The notes under the pieces are model-generated. The model ran no database searches. It saw nothing but the letters and a program-made list of their open reading frames with translations, and was not told the DNA's origin. Below, one piece after another: positions 51,601 through 64,000 of a DNA stretch of 64,000 bases (its first letter is position 1; every line of letters starts with the position of its first letter). Made by a program: the position numbers and the translations under genes. This stretch comes from Paramecium octaurelia (taxonomy: Eukaryota > Ciliophora > Oligohymenophorea > Peniculida > Parameciidae), in the NCBI GenBank assembly GCA_905182995.1, contig CAJJDP010000060.1, positions 424,966 to 488,965 on the forward strand. Reading direction: 5' to 3'.

Positions 51601-54600
51601 GTGTTCCTCCACACACTGCATCCTAAAATTTTATAATTCAAATCTGAAAAGATGGGAATTCCATCGTATTTTTGTTTATATGTAATACTTTAAAGTATCT
51701 TTAGTTTTTCAATAGAAATCTTTGATTCAGCTTTTATAGTCTAAGTTATCAGTATGAGATCAAAGGAATATAATTTTTGTATAAATACTAGTTTAAAATC
51801 AAAAATCTTTAATGTAAATGCATTATAAATTTTAAAAATTGGAGAGATTATAATTCCTTCAACATTTATATTTTGAATATCAACTTTACAATTTTCAAGA
51901 AAAATCATAGCATTCTCTTAGCTCAAAATATTCTCTAATTCTGATAATGTTATTTCACCAATCAAAGAAAATAATTAAAACCACATTTCTTCACTTTAAT
52001 AAATTGTTAAATTATTAATACTTACTTAACTCTATTTCATTACATCTGCCGAGAATTTGGCTAACATAATTGTATTCATTAAGGAAAGACAATTCTTGAT
52101 TTCTATATTATTTAAACGAATAACATTTTCTTTCTAAGAGGGTATAATTGTTAATAATGATGTAGCCATTCTATTAAATATTTTTGTAAATTTAATTTGT
52201 CTTAGATCAATAGACAAAAGGCTATTTGTTGAATCTATACTTATGCAACCTGAGCCACCAGTATCTTTTAGATTAGTATACACTGAATCTATCTTGAGGT
52301 TTCTTATTTGTATTATTCCTTGTCCTTGAGTTTTAATCTAAAAAATAGAACCTTTAGTAGCAATAATTTCTTAAAAATAACTATCTGTACAATTAAAGGT
52401 AGAAGCTGAGATATAGATCCCTTAATTTAAAATTTTAAATGTTGATTGAATAATTGAGTTAATCTCTTGCTGATTATATTCATCCACTAATTCAAAATCA
52501 TAAAATTGTTACCATAAGTTTTATGATAAAACATTAGAATTGATGAAGATTAGATTCGAAATTTCTATCAAAGATGCGGTAAGTGTAAAGATTGGATTAG
52601 TTGAATTCGTTAAGGCATTTTGATAGAAATACAGATGTTGAATTTAAAGAAAACTGTCTAATGAACTTATATGTATTAAATTAGTTTATGTGTCAAGTGG
52701 TTCATCGATTTATTAATTGACGATATTTTGAATAAATTGAAAGTCGGTCAATTTGATATTTAAATTAAATTGAGAGTATATATTTAGCAAAGATAATGAG
52801 GTTGCTACTTTGTTTTTCAGTATTATATTTCCTCTAAATTATACATATACTAATATTATTTATCCGATTTTCTCAATTACAAACTGAGGACTAAAACTTA
52901 CATCCATTAATGAATAATTAATGCTAAATTGATTAACTATTTGTATGTTTGAGAGTGATAAATACTGAAAGCCCATAACATATAAAGGCTAATTCCTGAA
53001 TTCATATAGATCAGTGCAAGCCTGTGACAGTGAAACAGGAACTTTATAATTTTATTAAGAATTCTCAAATATCACAGAATCAAAAACTATCTAATTAATT
53101 TCATAAAGATAAAACATGGCTAAATTTTGCAAATTTAAAAATTAAGCATTTTAGACTTTTAATGAATGGCAATGAAATTTAAATAGGTAATTTTATAAAT
53201 ATAACTTATCTGGTATGGTATTTTCTTAAACTTTGATATTTTTAATATTAACAATAAAATTATTTATTTGAAGACTAGAATAAACAACAACCAAATTTGA
53301 ATCTTAAAAAGTAGTGGAATCATCTTCAAAATCATCAACTGTGCATACAAGCCTTTATTCATTTATGAGCAATAATGTAGATAAAATTGAAGATTAAATA
53401 AGAGTGTTATAACTAGATCTTACCTTCATAAAATCAAGATTATCATTAAAACATATAATCACAGAATTTTAAAGGTAGTTATTGCTGAATTAGAGATCAT
53501 CTGCAATTAATTCAAACTTTCTCTTGCTTTGGAGAAAGAAGGATTAATCAAAGCTACATTGAGTTATTTCAATATTTTTTAATTTAATTTTGCTTATATG
53601 ACTCAAATCTGTTGAGAATGTGAAAAATGCAGAATTCAATAATGTGCAATTTTCAATAAGGATATCTTCAATAGTTATAATGTCCTAAATATAGTCAATA
53701 TTAAATAATGTTGAATTTTCTATTAAACAGTTTTTGAAAGTCAAATTTTTGATTTTAAAAGTTATTAAGACAGTTTGTTTTGAAAAATCAAAAAAAGTTG
53801 AATTAACAAAGACCGAATCTAAAAAGTAAACCTCCTAAATTACAATGTTTCCAAATATTTAAGTTTAGAAAAATGTAAGCCTAGAAATATTGGTTGTAAT
53901 AAAATTTAACTTATTTAATGTTAAATCTATTTTTTTATTAAGATTTTCTAAATTACACCCATCAAATTTTCTAAAGGTTAAGTTTTTGAGTTCTACTTCA
54001 TCATAGTTGATTATTTCTATTATTTAGCTTGTACCAACTTAATAATCTTTAACTGCAAATAATCTCATATTAGTTTTCTTTAGAGAAAATATTTTCTTCT
54101 TTAAGCCATTCCAAAATTTCAAAGCCAAAGAATCACAACTTACAATGTACTCATGAAATGAGAAAATATAATTAATCGTCATTTAATCTACTCCCACTAG
54201 GTTACAATATTAAAAATTTATTTCCTCTTCGTAACTATACTGATTCTACCTATCTAACAAACATTCAGTAAAATACACGGGGAATGAAAACCAATTTTAA
54301 CAGCTTTTGTTAAAACAGTATTTAGCATTTCTAAAAGAGGTATTGATGACTATATTAGGATCTTTAACAGGTTTTAGACATCTTGTTGTAAATTGTAAAT
54401 TTAATTCCTCTAACTCAAAATTTGGTTGTAAAGACTAAAATATAATCGAAATATTACAGAAATTTCATCCTAATTTCTCACTTCACAATATTAGCATAAA
54501 TTAGAACAGGCTATGCATTTTCCATTAAGTTCAACCAACATAGGTTTCCTATAGTAATTTAATGGGCATCTCATGCAAATGAAACTGTATTAATCTTTTT

Positions 54601-57600
54601 AACAACTTAAGCACTCGCTACTGCAATATTAAAAACACATAAGCTAAATTGCCAAATCATATCCATTTTTACATTTAATTGGCTAATATGATAGTGATTC
54701 TGGAGAGTAGGAATAATAATATGAATTAGGTAAAAATTGCATTATAAAACTCTAAATCAATTGAACATATCCATCTTAATCCCTTATGCCACCTTATATT
54801 AAATAAGTGCTGTTCTGAAAACTTTCAAAAAGTGAAATCGATTCGCAGTTCCCAGTTATGATGGAACTGGCATAGCCTTCCCTGCAGATTACGCATTGTA
54901 ACTATGATGAAGGAGTGAGAACACATTATAAACAATTGGAGTAATATTTATCACAATTTACAATTTCAGGTGCAACACTGAAATCATTTTAGGTTGAGAG
55001 AGTACATATTTCAATACCATCCAAATTAATAAATGATCTTAAACAAGTTAAAATTTTTGATTATTATCTTAAACATTCCCCAATAGTAAAGTCAAAAATA
55101 AAGCCATCTTCACACATTGCACAACCGATTTTAATCATTTAATCACTATTAGAGCCTTCAAAATTCTTATACAATGTACTTTTGAAAGAAGATTCATCAT
55201 CTTAGTATTCAAAACAATATACACAATTCTTTATAGGGCATAATTTACACTTCTTATCAAAACTTTTATAATAGGGTTTTTGACAAGGTTCTTCCATATT
55301 ATCATAAATACTAATACAGTCGGCACCATCTTATATATAAAGATTAGGACAACTTTTACATCTTACTCCTGAAACTGATAAAACTTGATCTTTGCAGGAT
55401 TAAGACAGTAATAATAGGCACTGATAATCTTCAGATAGGCAGTTCAATTAAAAAGAGTGTGAACTATATAAAAAGCCTAAGTACAAATATTTAAAATCAT
55501 TAATAGCGGCATTGTTACATCCTCTGCACGGGTATATAGTAATATCATTTCCATCAAAAAGTAATTAATCAGAATCTCTCAATTATAATTTTTCTGTCTA
55601 TTGAGATTGACTTAAGTATAAATCATATTGACAGAATGGGTCTTAACTAAAAGATTTTGGATTTTACAAACATTCTACACAAATCATTAAATCATCCCTT
55701 ATAATTGAAGGACTATATCAATAAATTATCGAATAATTACCATTATACACATTCATTTTCTAATTCAAAATAACCAAAAGGGCAATCATTATTTTTGAAA
55801 GGTTCATCAATAAACTCAAATTTTGTTTCCTAATATCCAACACAAATTTAATCATCAACTGTATTTAAAGGACAGAGACATAATTTATATTCTGGAAAAT
55901 AAGTTCTCTTGGATTCTTCTGAACAAGATAAGCAATCTTCATTAGTTGGGCCATCGCATTCTTAACAACTGTTATGACAATTATGCTCAGAAAAAGTTTG
56001 ATCGCAATTTAAAAAAATGAAATTCCTAGTAAATATACTCAAGTAATTTGAATTTAGCTACTTAATGTTTCCATATACTAATTTTAAATATAATGATTTA
56101 AATTGATGAACTTCTACTTAAAGGTTATACTAATAAATCATTAACTACTCATAAAATATAATTTAAATATCCATTGAACTTCTTATTAATTTTACTTATA
56201 TTTTATGCCATAAATGTATACTGTGGGTTATATCAAATGATTTCTTTATTAGAAATGGATTAGTAGAAAAATCAATTGTAACCTTTGGGAAAGTGTAGCT
56301 ATAAGTTGATAGTATAATTTAATTTTGAATATCTGATAATTAATATTGAATTTAAAGTGGGGATAAGTTATCATTAGACAATCTTGAATCCTCAAAATTA
56401 GCTGATAATTTTATAAATGGATATAGAAATTAGCTGTCTTCTTGAATGATTTCTTAGATTTTTACCCAGCCTGATAAAATAAAAGAATCACAAATGATAT
56501 TTTATGAAACAAGATCTCCTTTTTATTAAGAGTAAATATTCATGTCTTGTATTTTTGAAAATTCATTAGGTTAGCACCTACATATCTCATAATCTACAAA
56601 AACACTTTTTACATAAGTTAACCAATCAATAATAGCGAGTACTTCTGATATCGCAAAATTTTATATTATAATGGTTCCGGGAAAGTATGAGAATTTTTAA
56701 TTTTTTTCAATTGATTCTATTCTTGAATTACTTACAATTAAGCTACTTCCAAAAGTAAATTAGAGATCTCTTCCCTTGAATGGATAATGTATTTCTTCAA
56801 CATTATGAATTAGTATTTTCTATTATGATATTATCATAATTTCAAATCGTTTTTAGAAAGGCCATTAAAGAACTTCCAGGAAATACCAAAAGCTTTCATA
56901 TAAAAATATTTCAAGATCAATTTCGTATTTCTTTTATTCATCATTATCACTAACAAACCTAATTGTCTTCGTTATTTTGTTTGCCTCAAAATCTAAACAG
57001 TCGTAATATATTAAATTTAATTCGTTGCTTTGTTTATCAAGTACGTGATGAAGGTGATAACAGTCACTTTCAAACAATCCAACTGGACCAGTTTTAGGTA
57101 TTGCGCTTAGCGGAGTATATTTTGACCAAATGCCATAGCTAAAGTATTTATTTGGATCAAAATCTTCATCATAAATCTTTACCGATTATTGTGCTACCTA
57201 GTATAATAAATCTAGTGTTTATATTTCAATGGCTAAGGTTATTTCCAAAAAAACAAGTTATATGAAAATCATCTTCAACGTAAAATTTTAAATAAATAAA
57301 ATCTTGGCTTTGTAAAACATATTTTATAATACTACTGAGCAAATAAAATCTCATCAAAAGTATGAGCTAAATTAATTTATATAGTTGACCTCAAATAAAC
57401 ACGCACTTTCTTAGTTATTAAGAGAAAAGTTGGAGGCATTATTTTAGAACTCAGGATTATACAATTTATATGTTTTGCCATCGAGGGATATTAAATCATT
57501 TTAGAACTATTCATAAATCGAAAATTTATAATAACCAACTTACTATTAAATGTTATTATGTAATTGGTAGAATAGAGAATAATACAAAATAACAAGGATT

Positions 57601-57605
57601 TTTTA
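48687..57605 (-). CDS. Giant membrane protein: lectin/LamG-like, Cys-rich, beta-helix and C-terminal TM region
   Basis: Roughly 2,900 residues. N-terminal 1.5 kb has two concanavalin/LamG-like beta-rich domains (FPGTIIIQNF, SFILSGWVKIQ). A long Cys-rich part follows (about 56000-54450) with CxxC pairs (CHNSCQECDGPT, CKLCPIKNCVYC), then a beta-helix-like stretch of short N/I/L repeats (54400-50750, e.g. IENCTLLNSAFF), a second Cys block (CEECDIYN), and about five to six membrane spans (49960-48960) before a basic tail to TGA 48687-48689. This layout matches large surface proteins of ciliates. Introns seen include 23-31 nt TAG-ended ones (near 55720, 54450, 50080, 49920). The 5' end is unresolved: a hydrophobic signal-like stretch near 57560 lacks an ATG, and an A7 tract at 57247-57253 appears to need one base fewer. 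Function unknown. Confidence 0.78.
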
Positions 57606-59069
57606 TCAAAATATTTCTATTAAGATATTCGAATTTAGTTTAACTAATACCAATTCAAATAGAAATTTATTAATCTTTTTTAGATATGGTCTTGATTAAA
57701 ATTGAATTTCAATAGGTTAGTGATATTTTTTATGACTAATGTAAACTATAAATCAAATTTGATTTTCTTTAACACATGACTTGGGTTCTTATATAAATTT
57801 CTCTTTCGAAAGAATATTAACCTCCAGTAGCTTCAAAATATGTTCTTACTTATTGATTCTAGTATTATTTTTGCATCTTTTCCATAACTTTCAGTTTTTT
57901 ATCATGTAAAAAGAATTTTCAAAATTTTTATCATTTTTTGATAAAAAGTATACTCAAAAAATGATGATTAGATTAAACAATCCATAAATTAAAGCTAAAA
58001 TCAGAATTAAATAACATGCAATATTTCACACTCTTGCCTATTTCCATATAATAATTAATTAACTTTTTATTTCTAGATAAATTTATAGCAAATATAAGTA
58101 CAATCTACTACTGTTACTCTTAAAAATTAATTAAATAAATTAATTTAATATGTCATTTCTTTCTATCAAGTCTATTAAGTAATTTTTTTTAAGTATAAAG
58201 ACCAAAAATGAATTTACTTATTTAGATAAATAATTATTATACACATTTACAGCCTGATGAGAATTAGATTTTTAATAGCATTTAATATACACATGAGTTA
58301 AAACAAAACCAAGACTATCCTAATCTTATTTGGGTTGATAGTCAAATGTTTAATTGGGAAAACCGATTAAGATGCAACTATCCTAACTAGTGGATAATAC
58401 GGTTATTAACTTGAAAAACAAACAAAATAAGATATTCTCATATTTAGTGAAAGGAGATAGAACCATTTTGACTTATTCACAAATAATGTCTTAATTATAT
58501 CTATAGTATCATATTCATTTAATAATCGCATGAAGAGGCTATTATGAGTCTAAATTAATAGGACATACAAAATGAATTCATCAAATTATTAACACCACCA
58601 TAAAGGCGAACAGTTGAATATAAACATTCAAAATATCATGTTAGGATCTAATTTCTTGTTGTCATTGAGAAATTAAAAAAAAACAAAACACCTAAAGCAA
58701 AAAAAATTTGGTTTTTATTTAAAATCAATTAAATTTAAGCAAGGTATTTTCTAAAATTTAGATATTAATGAAATAGAAAACTAAAATTAACTAAATAAAA
58801 TTTCTAACTGTTTGAGAAATTGATTTATCTCTACGCTAGATAGGTGATTTTTTCAACTTTTAACTAATAGTTTGCTGACCATAATTTTTAATAAATTACA
58901 AACATTATTCTGTGTCTATATAAAGGATTTGAGGAACATTAAAAACACCACAATCAATTTTAAATTCTTTAAAGAGTTATATCCTTTTTTGAAGAAGATA
59001 TCTTTAAATAAGTTATGAGAAATCTAAATTAATCAAAAGATTAGGGAACTTCATTTTTTTGGAATATAA
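57606..59069. other. AT-rich intergenic or unresolved 5' region
   Basis: A minus-strand frame beginning ATG near 57890 (FEATGGQYSFER) could be the true first exon of the giant gene, but I cannot join it. The rest shows no coding frame. Confidence 0.35.
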
Positions 59070-59471
59070 ATGAAAAATATGTTAAGTTGTTATACGATCA
59101 CTAGTTCATCTTTATCTCAAAATATGGAGCAAGGATTTTCTTTTGGTAATTTTATGGGGTACTTAATTACATCATTTTGTATTAAGAAATTCCTCATCAG
59201 TGTTTCAAATTATAATAATATCATCCCAAATATCCAATCGAAGAAGAAGAAATATTATTCCCATTATTTGAATTTATTGTGTACACTTGATCAATTGAAG
59301 AGAAAGAACAATTGGGACTCAGTAGTTAAGTAGAGAATAAAGACTATAATAGAAACATTGGCGAATTTTAATGTAAAAGAATTTTTGAATTTCTATTATT
59401 TTGTACAAATGAACAACAAAAAAAAGTATTAATTCAAAAATATTTGTCTCCTTAACTAAAAAGGAATTTGA
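59070..59471 (+). CDS. Hypothetical short ORF
   Basis: 133 residues, ATG 59070 to TGA 59469-59471, open a further 20 codons upstream. Text includes FSFGNFMGYLITSF and LNLLCTLDQLKRKNNW. Composition is protein-like, with Cys, Trp and Gly, but no family is recognised and it may be a fragment of a decayed gene. Confidence 0.35.
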
Positions 59472-61499
59472 GAATGTACTTTTAGGTTGCCCTTTTTTAA
59501 TTACTTAATAAACCATATCATCTTTTTTATGGAAGAAGTTGACAAACAACTATTATAGAAAAGTTATCGAAAGGGAAATTCATTAGCTATCTTTATGATC
59601 TTAATGTAAAGAGCAAGCAAAATTTAAGATAGTTTGAAATTCTCAAATATCATTCTAATTAGAGTATTTAAATTAAAAAAACTAAAATTATTTAACAAAG
59701 GTCTTGGAATTTTAAGTATTTCAGATTATTATAATTTAACTACTGACATTACTTTAAGTAATTTCTGCGTTTCTTTGACTTCAATCCATTTAAAGGTCAA
59801 CTATGAAAATGATTGAAGTTTCTTCCTCTTATTTGATATTTAAATTAATCTGTGATGATTTCTTTTGATTCTCAAATTTCAGTGCTTAAACATTCGAATG
59901 AAATTCTTTAGCCTTAATCAAATAACAGTTGTCAATAAGGAATTGTTTTGTTTAAATTTAAAGTTTCTATTAAAGTAAATTAATATCTTCATTTAAGAAT
60001 TAAGAGATGAAGTAAATTGAAATGTTTAATATCTAATTATATTGTGGTAACAGAATTAATTGAGGATGTAAGGATAGCATACTAATTACTTCTCAATCTA
60101 AATTCTAGTTTTGTTTCTATAATATCTGAATTCTTCCAATAGCCAATTCTATAATTTTCATCCTAAATACAAAATATCAGTCATTCTACAAGATATCTAA
60201 TACTATATGATTTAGGGTCATAAAATTAAGAGTTCCAAGTGCTACACTGATTTGTATCATTTTAAACCATTTATAATGTCTCCATCCTGCCCCTGTATTA
60301 CTGCTTAAGGCTATAATATCCTTACTTGTCCATTTTTGGCAATATAGAAACGCCTCGATATCTTAGATTAAATTATGGAACTAACAGCTAAATGATTCTT
60401 TACTTTCATGCTAAAACCCATTAGAAATATTTAAAAATAAATGTATTTAACAATTTTTGCGATAAACAATATAATTATCTGTAAACCACAAAATATTTTT
60501 TAGCTTTTAGGACATGATCTACTGTAATTTATTCTTTAAACAAAAATAACTTATCAATAAAAAGATCGAAACTGATAGCTTATGAAATTTTTCCGCAGTT
60601 TAAGATATATAAAGTTTCGGCGAGGGAATTCATATTTGAAAAATTATACGCTTAAAAAAATAAATTTAAATAAGTATCTAAAGAGGTTTCGAATAATAAA
60701 TGTGGTATTCTCTCTGACAAAATCCTGATTCATGAATAAATCTTAAACATCCTATCTCTATAGTAAAAAGAAAACTGAATCTGTTCAACATTAGTTCGCT
60801 AAATTTTCAGATGTAGTAATTAACTATTAACCTATCAACTCTTAATTGATGAACAACACTGTTAAAAAAATTATTTCTCAAAAATTCAAAAATCAAATAG
60901 TGCCACAAACCTACTGTACATCAAATGTAATTAAGTGGTTACTTCTAATGTTTTATTTGAGATTGGTAGATGTAGTCATAGTGAAGTTCTTTCTAATATT
61001 AGGCAACTTTGAAGTTTTCTCTGCTATTTTACTATATATTTTTAGACTAGTGAACATAGATGCTCTAAATACACAAAACTTACTTAATTAATCCTTTAGG
61101 AGTCTGATAATTACAAAAATTCAACTCTGAAATTTAAAATAAACTACATCTTCTATCTATGAAAATGATACTTAATTTTTATAGTAAAAATTAATAAAGA
61201 TAATTTAAGTAACAAATTTATAATTGGTTAATTGAAATCAAAAATTCTTACTGGTAAGAAAAATGAAGAAAGCCTGGTCCACTGTAAGGATTAACAATAT
61301 ATAGAATAATAAAATGAGAGAGTATCTCATTAAAATTAAAATTTTTCACAAATGGTTAAGATTTAATTCAGATATATTTTTGGGCCAACTTTTATGGTTT
61401 TAAAACTGAAAAATAAGAATACCAAAGGAAAACCAATTATTGCGAAATGGATTTTGACTAAAATGTAAGGATGGCGGAGATCGATTATAAAAGGATAGC
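59472..61499. other. Gene-poor AT-rich region
   Basis: No supported gene. Short frames (for example 59634-59816 and 60846-61091 plus) look like chance or relics. Confidence 0.4.
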
Positions 61500-63250
61500 A
61501 ATAAGTAGGAAGAAATGAAAATTCGAATCAGCAAAAATCTAGGAACTTAGGTCACTTACGATAGGAAACAGATCTCAGTGTACAAGCAGGACAAAGAGGA
61601 AAAAGAGAAACAGCAAGAGAATGATGAATTAAATTAATATCACGCTAAGAATGTTGAATAAATATGCTTTCTGAATCTCGTAAAGAAGAGAGATCATATT
61701 GCAATGTATTTATCGAAATTAGAATAAATACTCTTAATCCTCAATGAACATATTTAATATATAATGAATGAATAAATTGAATATGACATGTTAAAATTTC
61801 TATATTTTTTTGAGAAGTTAAATTAAATACAAGAAACCTAAATAATTCTTCCTTAATTTAAACACTGAATAAATAAATGTTTTCTTAGAATAATGCATCT
61901 ATTTCATACCATTTGAATTCATGATCCAAATTATACTATAGGAATTCATAAATTAATTTTAAGAATAATTATAAAAGTTATCCTATTATTACTTCACTTT
62001 ACCATTTAAACAATACAGAAATTATTACAAAATCTTGAAGAAGACTTCTATTAAATATGTATTAAATTTATGAATCAGGTTATAAATTAACAGGATATTT
62101 GGTTTTAACAAATTTGATGGTTTTATCAAAATATTTTGCTAAACTTTAAATGTTAATTCAAACATCTATTATTATTTTCTGGTGAAAATATAAATTAAAT
62201 TTGAATGTAATTGGGATAATTAATTTTAAGTAAGTAAGTAAGTAAGCTTAAATAATATTATGAGGCTTAGCAAAATTTTTTAATTAAATTCAAAGAATTA
62301 CAATTAATTATCCATTTAAAGATATGATTAAATTTTAAAAGTAGTTATTTAATGATGCTAACTTTGTAATTTATATATCATGGAATATTTTAGACTTGAT
62401 CTTTTTTGACATTAAAGTTAAATAAAGCCAAGGACAATATGAAATACTTGTTGACTTTAAAAAGTTCCTTGATCCATTGTACAAAGGAACTCCTCAATAA
62501 ATAATTGACACATTAACAGCACTTATGAATGCTATTAAGATGATTCATACTATTGCTAAGATTTTATAAAACTAATGAAACAATGACTGATTTGTTTTTC
62601 AAATTATTAATTAAATGATTAAGAATTGCAAAGAGAGAATACTTAATGGAGAAAAGAATTGAAAAATTTGGAATATAGATTCTTCTGAATTAAATTAAGT
62701 TTTAAGACAATAAATACAGCTCAATAGAGAATATAAGGGTATTTATAAAAAGATTAAGGAGAAAGTGGCTTATAGCCCAAAGGTACAAATTCGATTTCCC
62801 TGAATAACAGTTATTTGGTAAATTTGATACTTTTGTCAGAAGATTGGTTAAATTAATTGATATTTTTTAAATATCTATTAATTATAAGCTTTGGCTAAAC
62901 ACAACCTAGAAGGTATGGAATAATTAACAGCTAGATTCAATTAAATCTAAAGAATTCAAAGTTAAAATCATATTTTGCTAGATACAAACAGTAATAAATT
63001 TGATATAGTTGTGTTGAATTCAATGTTGTAATATCTCATTTGGATATTTACAATCACTCATTGATAATAATTTCAATAGATTGAGAACTATTAAATATTC
63101 ACTTAAATTATTGAAGACATTTGAATAAACAATCAAGAGAGATTAATTAAAAATTAATTATCTAAATACAATACAATATTGCACACAGAATTAGATAATC
63201 TGAATATTCTAAGTTTCACTAGAATGTTAAATAAACTGATCAAACTTTTC
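61500..63250 (+). pseudogene. Dynein heavy-chain N-terminal (tail) relic
   Basis: The plus strand preserves pieces of the heavy-chain tail: YEVLVDFKKFLDPLYKGTP-like text near 62440, NAIKMIHTIA, then KFDTFVRRLVKLIDI near 62820, ALAKHNLEGMEQLTARF near 62890, LLDTNSNKFDI, EFNVVISHLDI and NNFNRLRTIKYSLKLLKTFEQ near 63080. They lie in different frames, with shifts near 62560, 62800, 62950, 63010 and 63050, so no single protein results. No motor domain is present in the window. A first part (61500-61860) with KNLGTQVTYDRKQ may belong to another gene. Confidence 0.72.
62227..62246. repeat. (TAAG)5 microsatellite
   Basis: Five exact TAAG units inside the dynein relic, a length typical of slippage in non-coding sequence. 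Confidence 0.95.
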
Positions 63251-64000
63251 TTCTAATCTCTTCATTAAATTTAAAAACATTTTCATATTTATTATACTTG
63301 TTAATAAGTATATATTTAGATTCTTCTGGGTTCATTAAAATGCAGAATCATATTTTTACAAATTTACTTAAAACATATGCTTCTCTTCCTTTTTTAATTT
63401 TTTTTTAAATACATTTAACTTCCTAAGCTAAATTAATTCCTTTACATATAAGTTAGATTAATTTTTCCTCTTAAGCTTGCATTAGAAGTTATTCGTTATT
63501 CTTGGTGCCTTCTCTTATCAATTACTTTAATTTATTTTTATTATTACAAAATCAAAAATTTTAATGGATGCTTAATGTTATTTAGATAAATATGCTTATC
63601 CTCGTATTTTAATACTAAAGCAACTATATCAGTAAACTAATTAAAAAAATATTCATAATTAAAGATATTTTACTCATTATTGGTTCTTATCGAAAACTTT
63701 TTATTGATCTTGCAAAACATTGTACAATCCAAGTTTGAATAGGATTGAATAGGATCTGTTGTTTTGTTTCTAAGTTGAGAGATATGATTCAACTAAATCT
63801 GAGCCTTTCCAAGTAAACGCTAAATATAATTTTAGGGTTACTATGATATCATGAATCAAGTTGTCCATAAGAATTAGTTCTCAACTTGATGCATAATTTG
63901 AATTTCTCAGTATGACTCGATCCTATTATTGCTGCAAAATTAGAATTTGGTAGTGCTACTTTAGTCAAAATATAGCTTAGGTATCTGGTTTGCTTCATAA
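63251..64000. other. AT-rich, no gene identified
   Basis: Minus-strand text near 63730-63990 is weakly protein-like but has several in-frame TGAs. No telomeric repeat at the window edge. Confidence 0.4.

Noticed and set aside
63251-64000. Telomere nearby
   Set aside because: No G4T2/G3T3-type repeats are present at or near the window end.

Overview
The window looks like a macronuclear scaffold of a ciliate close to Paramecium. Three things show this directly. Coding frames run through TAA and TAG (read as Gln) and end only at TGA. Coding frames are broken by introns of about 22-30 nt beginning GTA/GTT. Base composition is very AT-rich. All reading frames below use TGA as the sole stop. No search was run, so family names rest on motifs read by eye.

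Left half (1-32.2 kb) is gene-dense, with gaps usually under 200 bp and genes on both strands. In order it holds: M1 aminopeptidase (5' end outside the window), a SHIPPO-repeat axonemal-type protein, an AGC-like protein kinase, a RING protein, ribosomal protein eL31, a small basic protein, bifunctional DHFR-thymidylate synthase, a Tousled-like kinase, a Pumilio protein, an unknown protein, an UNC-93-like transporter, a 1,526-residue Gln/Asn/Asp/Glu-rich protein, a WDR75/Utp17-like WD40 protein, a D-Ala-D-Ala carboxypeptidase-like (S11) enzyme, an unknown 670-residue protein, a steroid-5-alpha-reductase-like membrane enzyme, a Sec14-like lipid-transfer protein, a coiled-coil protein, a relic of a response-regulator receiver domain and an intact arginine kinase.

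Right half (32.2-64 kb) is gene-poor and AT-rich. It has few convincing intact genes: a 281-residue multi-pass membrane protein, a B-box-like/TPR protein with an intron in each repeat, and a roughly 9-kb gene for a giant membrane protein (lectin/LamG-like, Cys-rich, beta-helix, multi-TM). Between them lie frameshifted relics of succinyl-CoA synthetase beta, casein kinase 1, a WD40 protein and a dynein heavy chain. Two compact segments can fold into RNA-like structures (32533-32635 and 42668-42812). A perfect 1,264-bp duplication flanks a single N at 35995 and is most likely an unmerged contig overlap.

The left-half genes are housekeeping, cytoskeletal and signalling genes without evident pathway clustering, as expected for a nucleus with monocistronic, tightly packed genes. 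The right half resembles a decayed chromosome region, possibly subtelomeric, but no telomeric repeat is visible.
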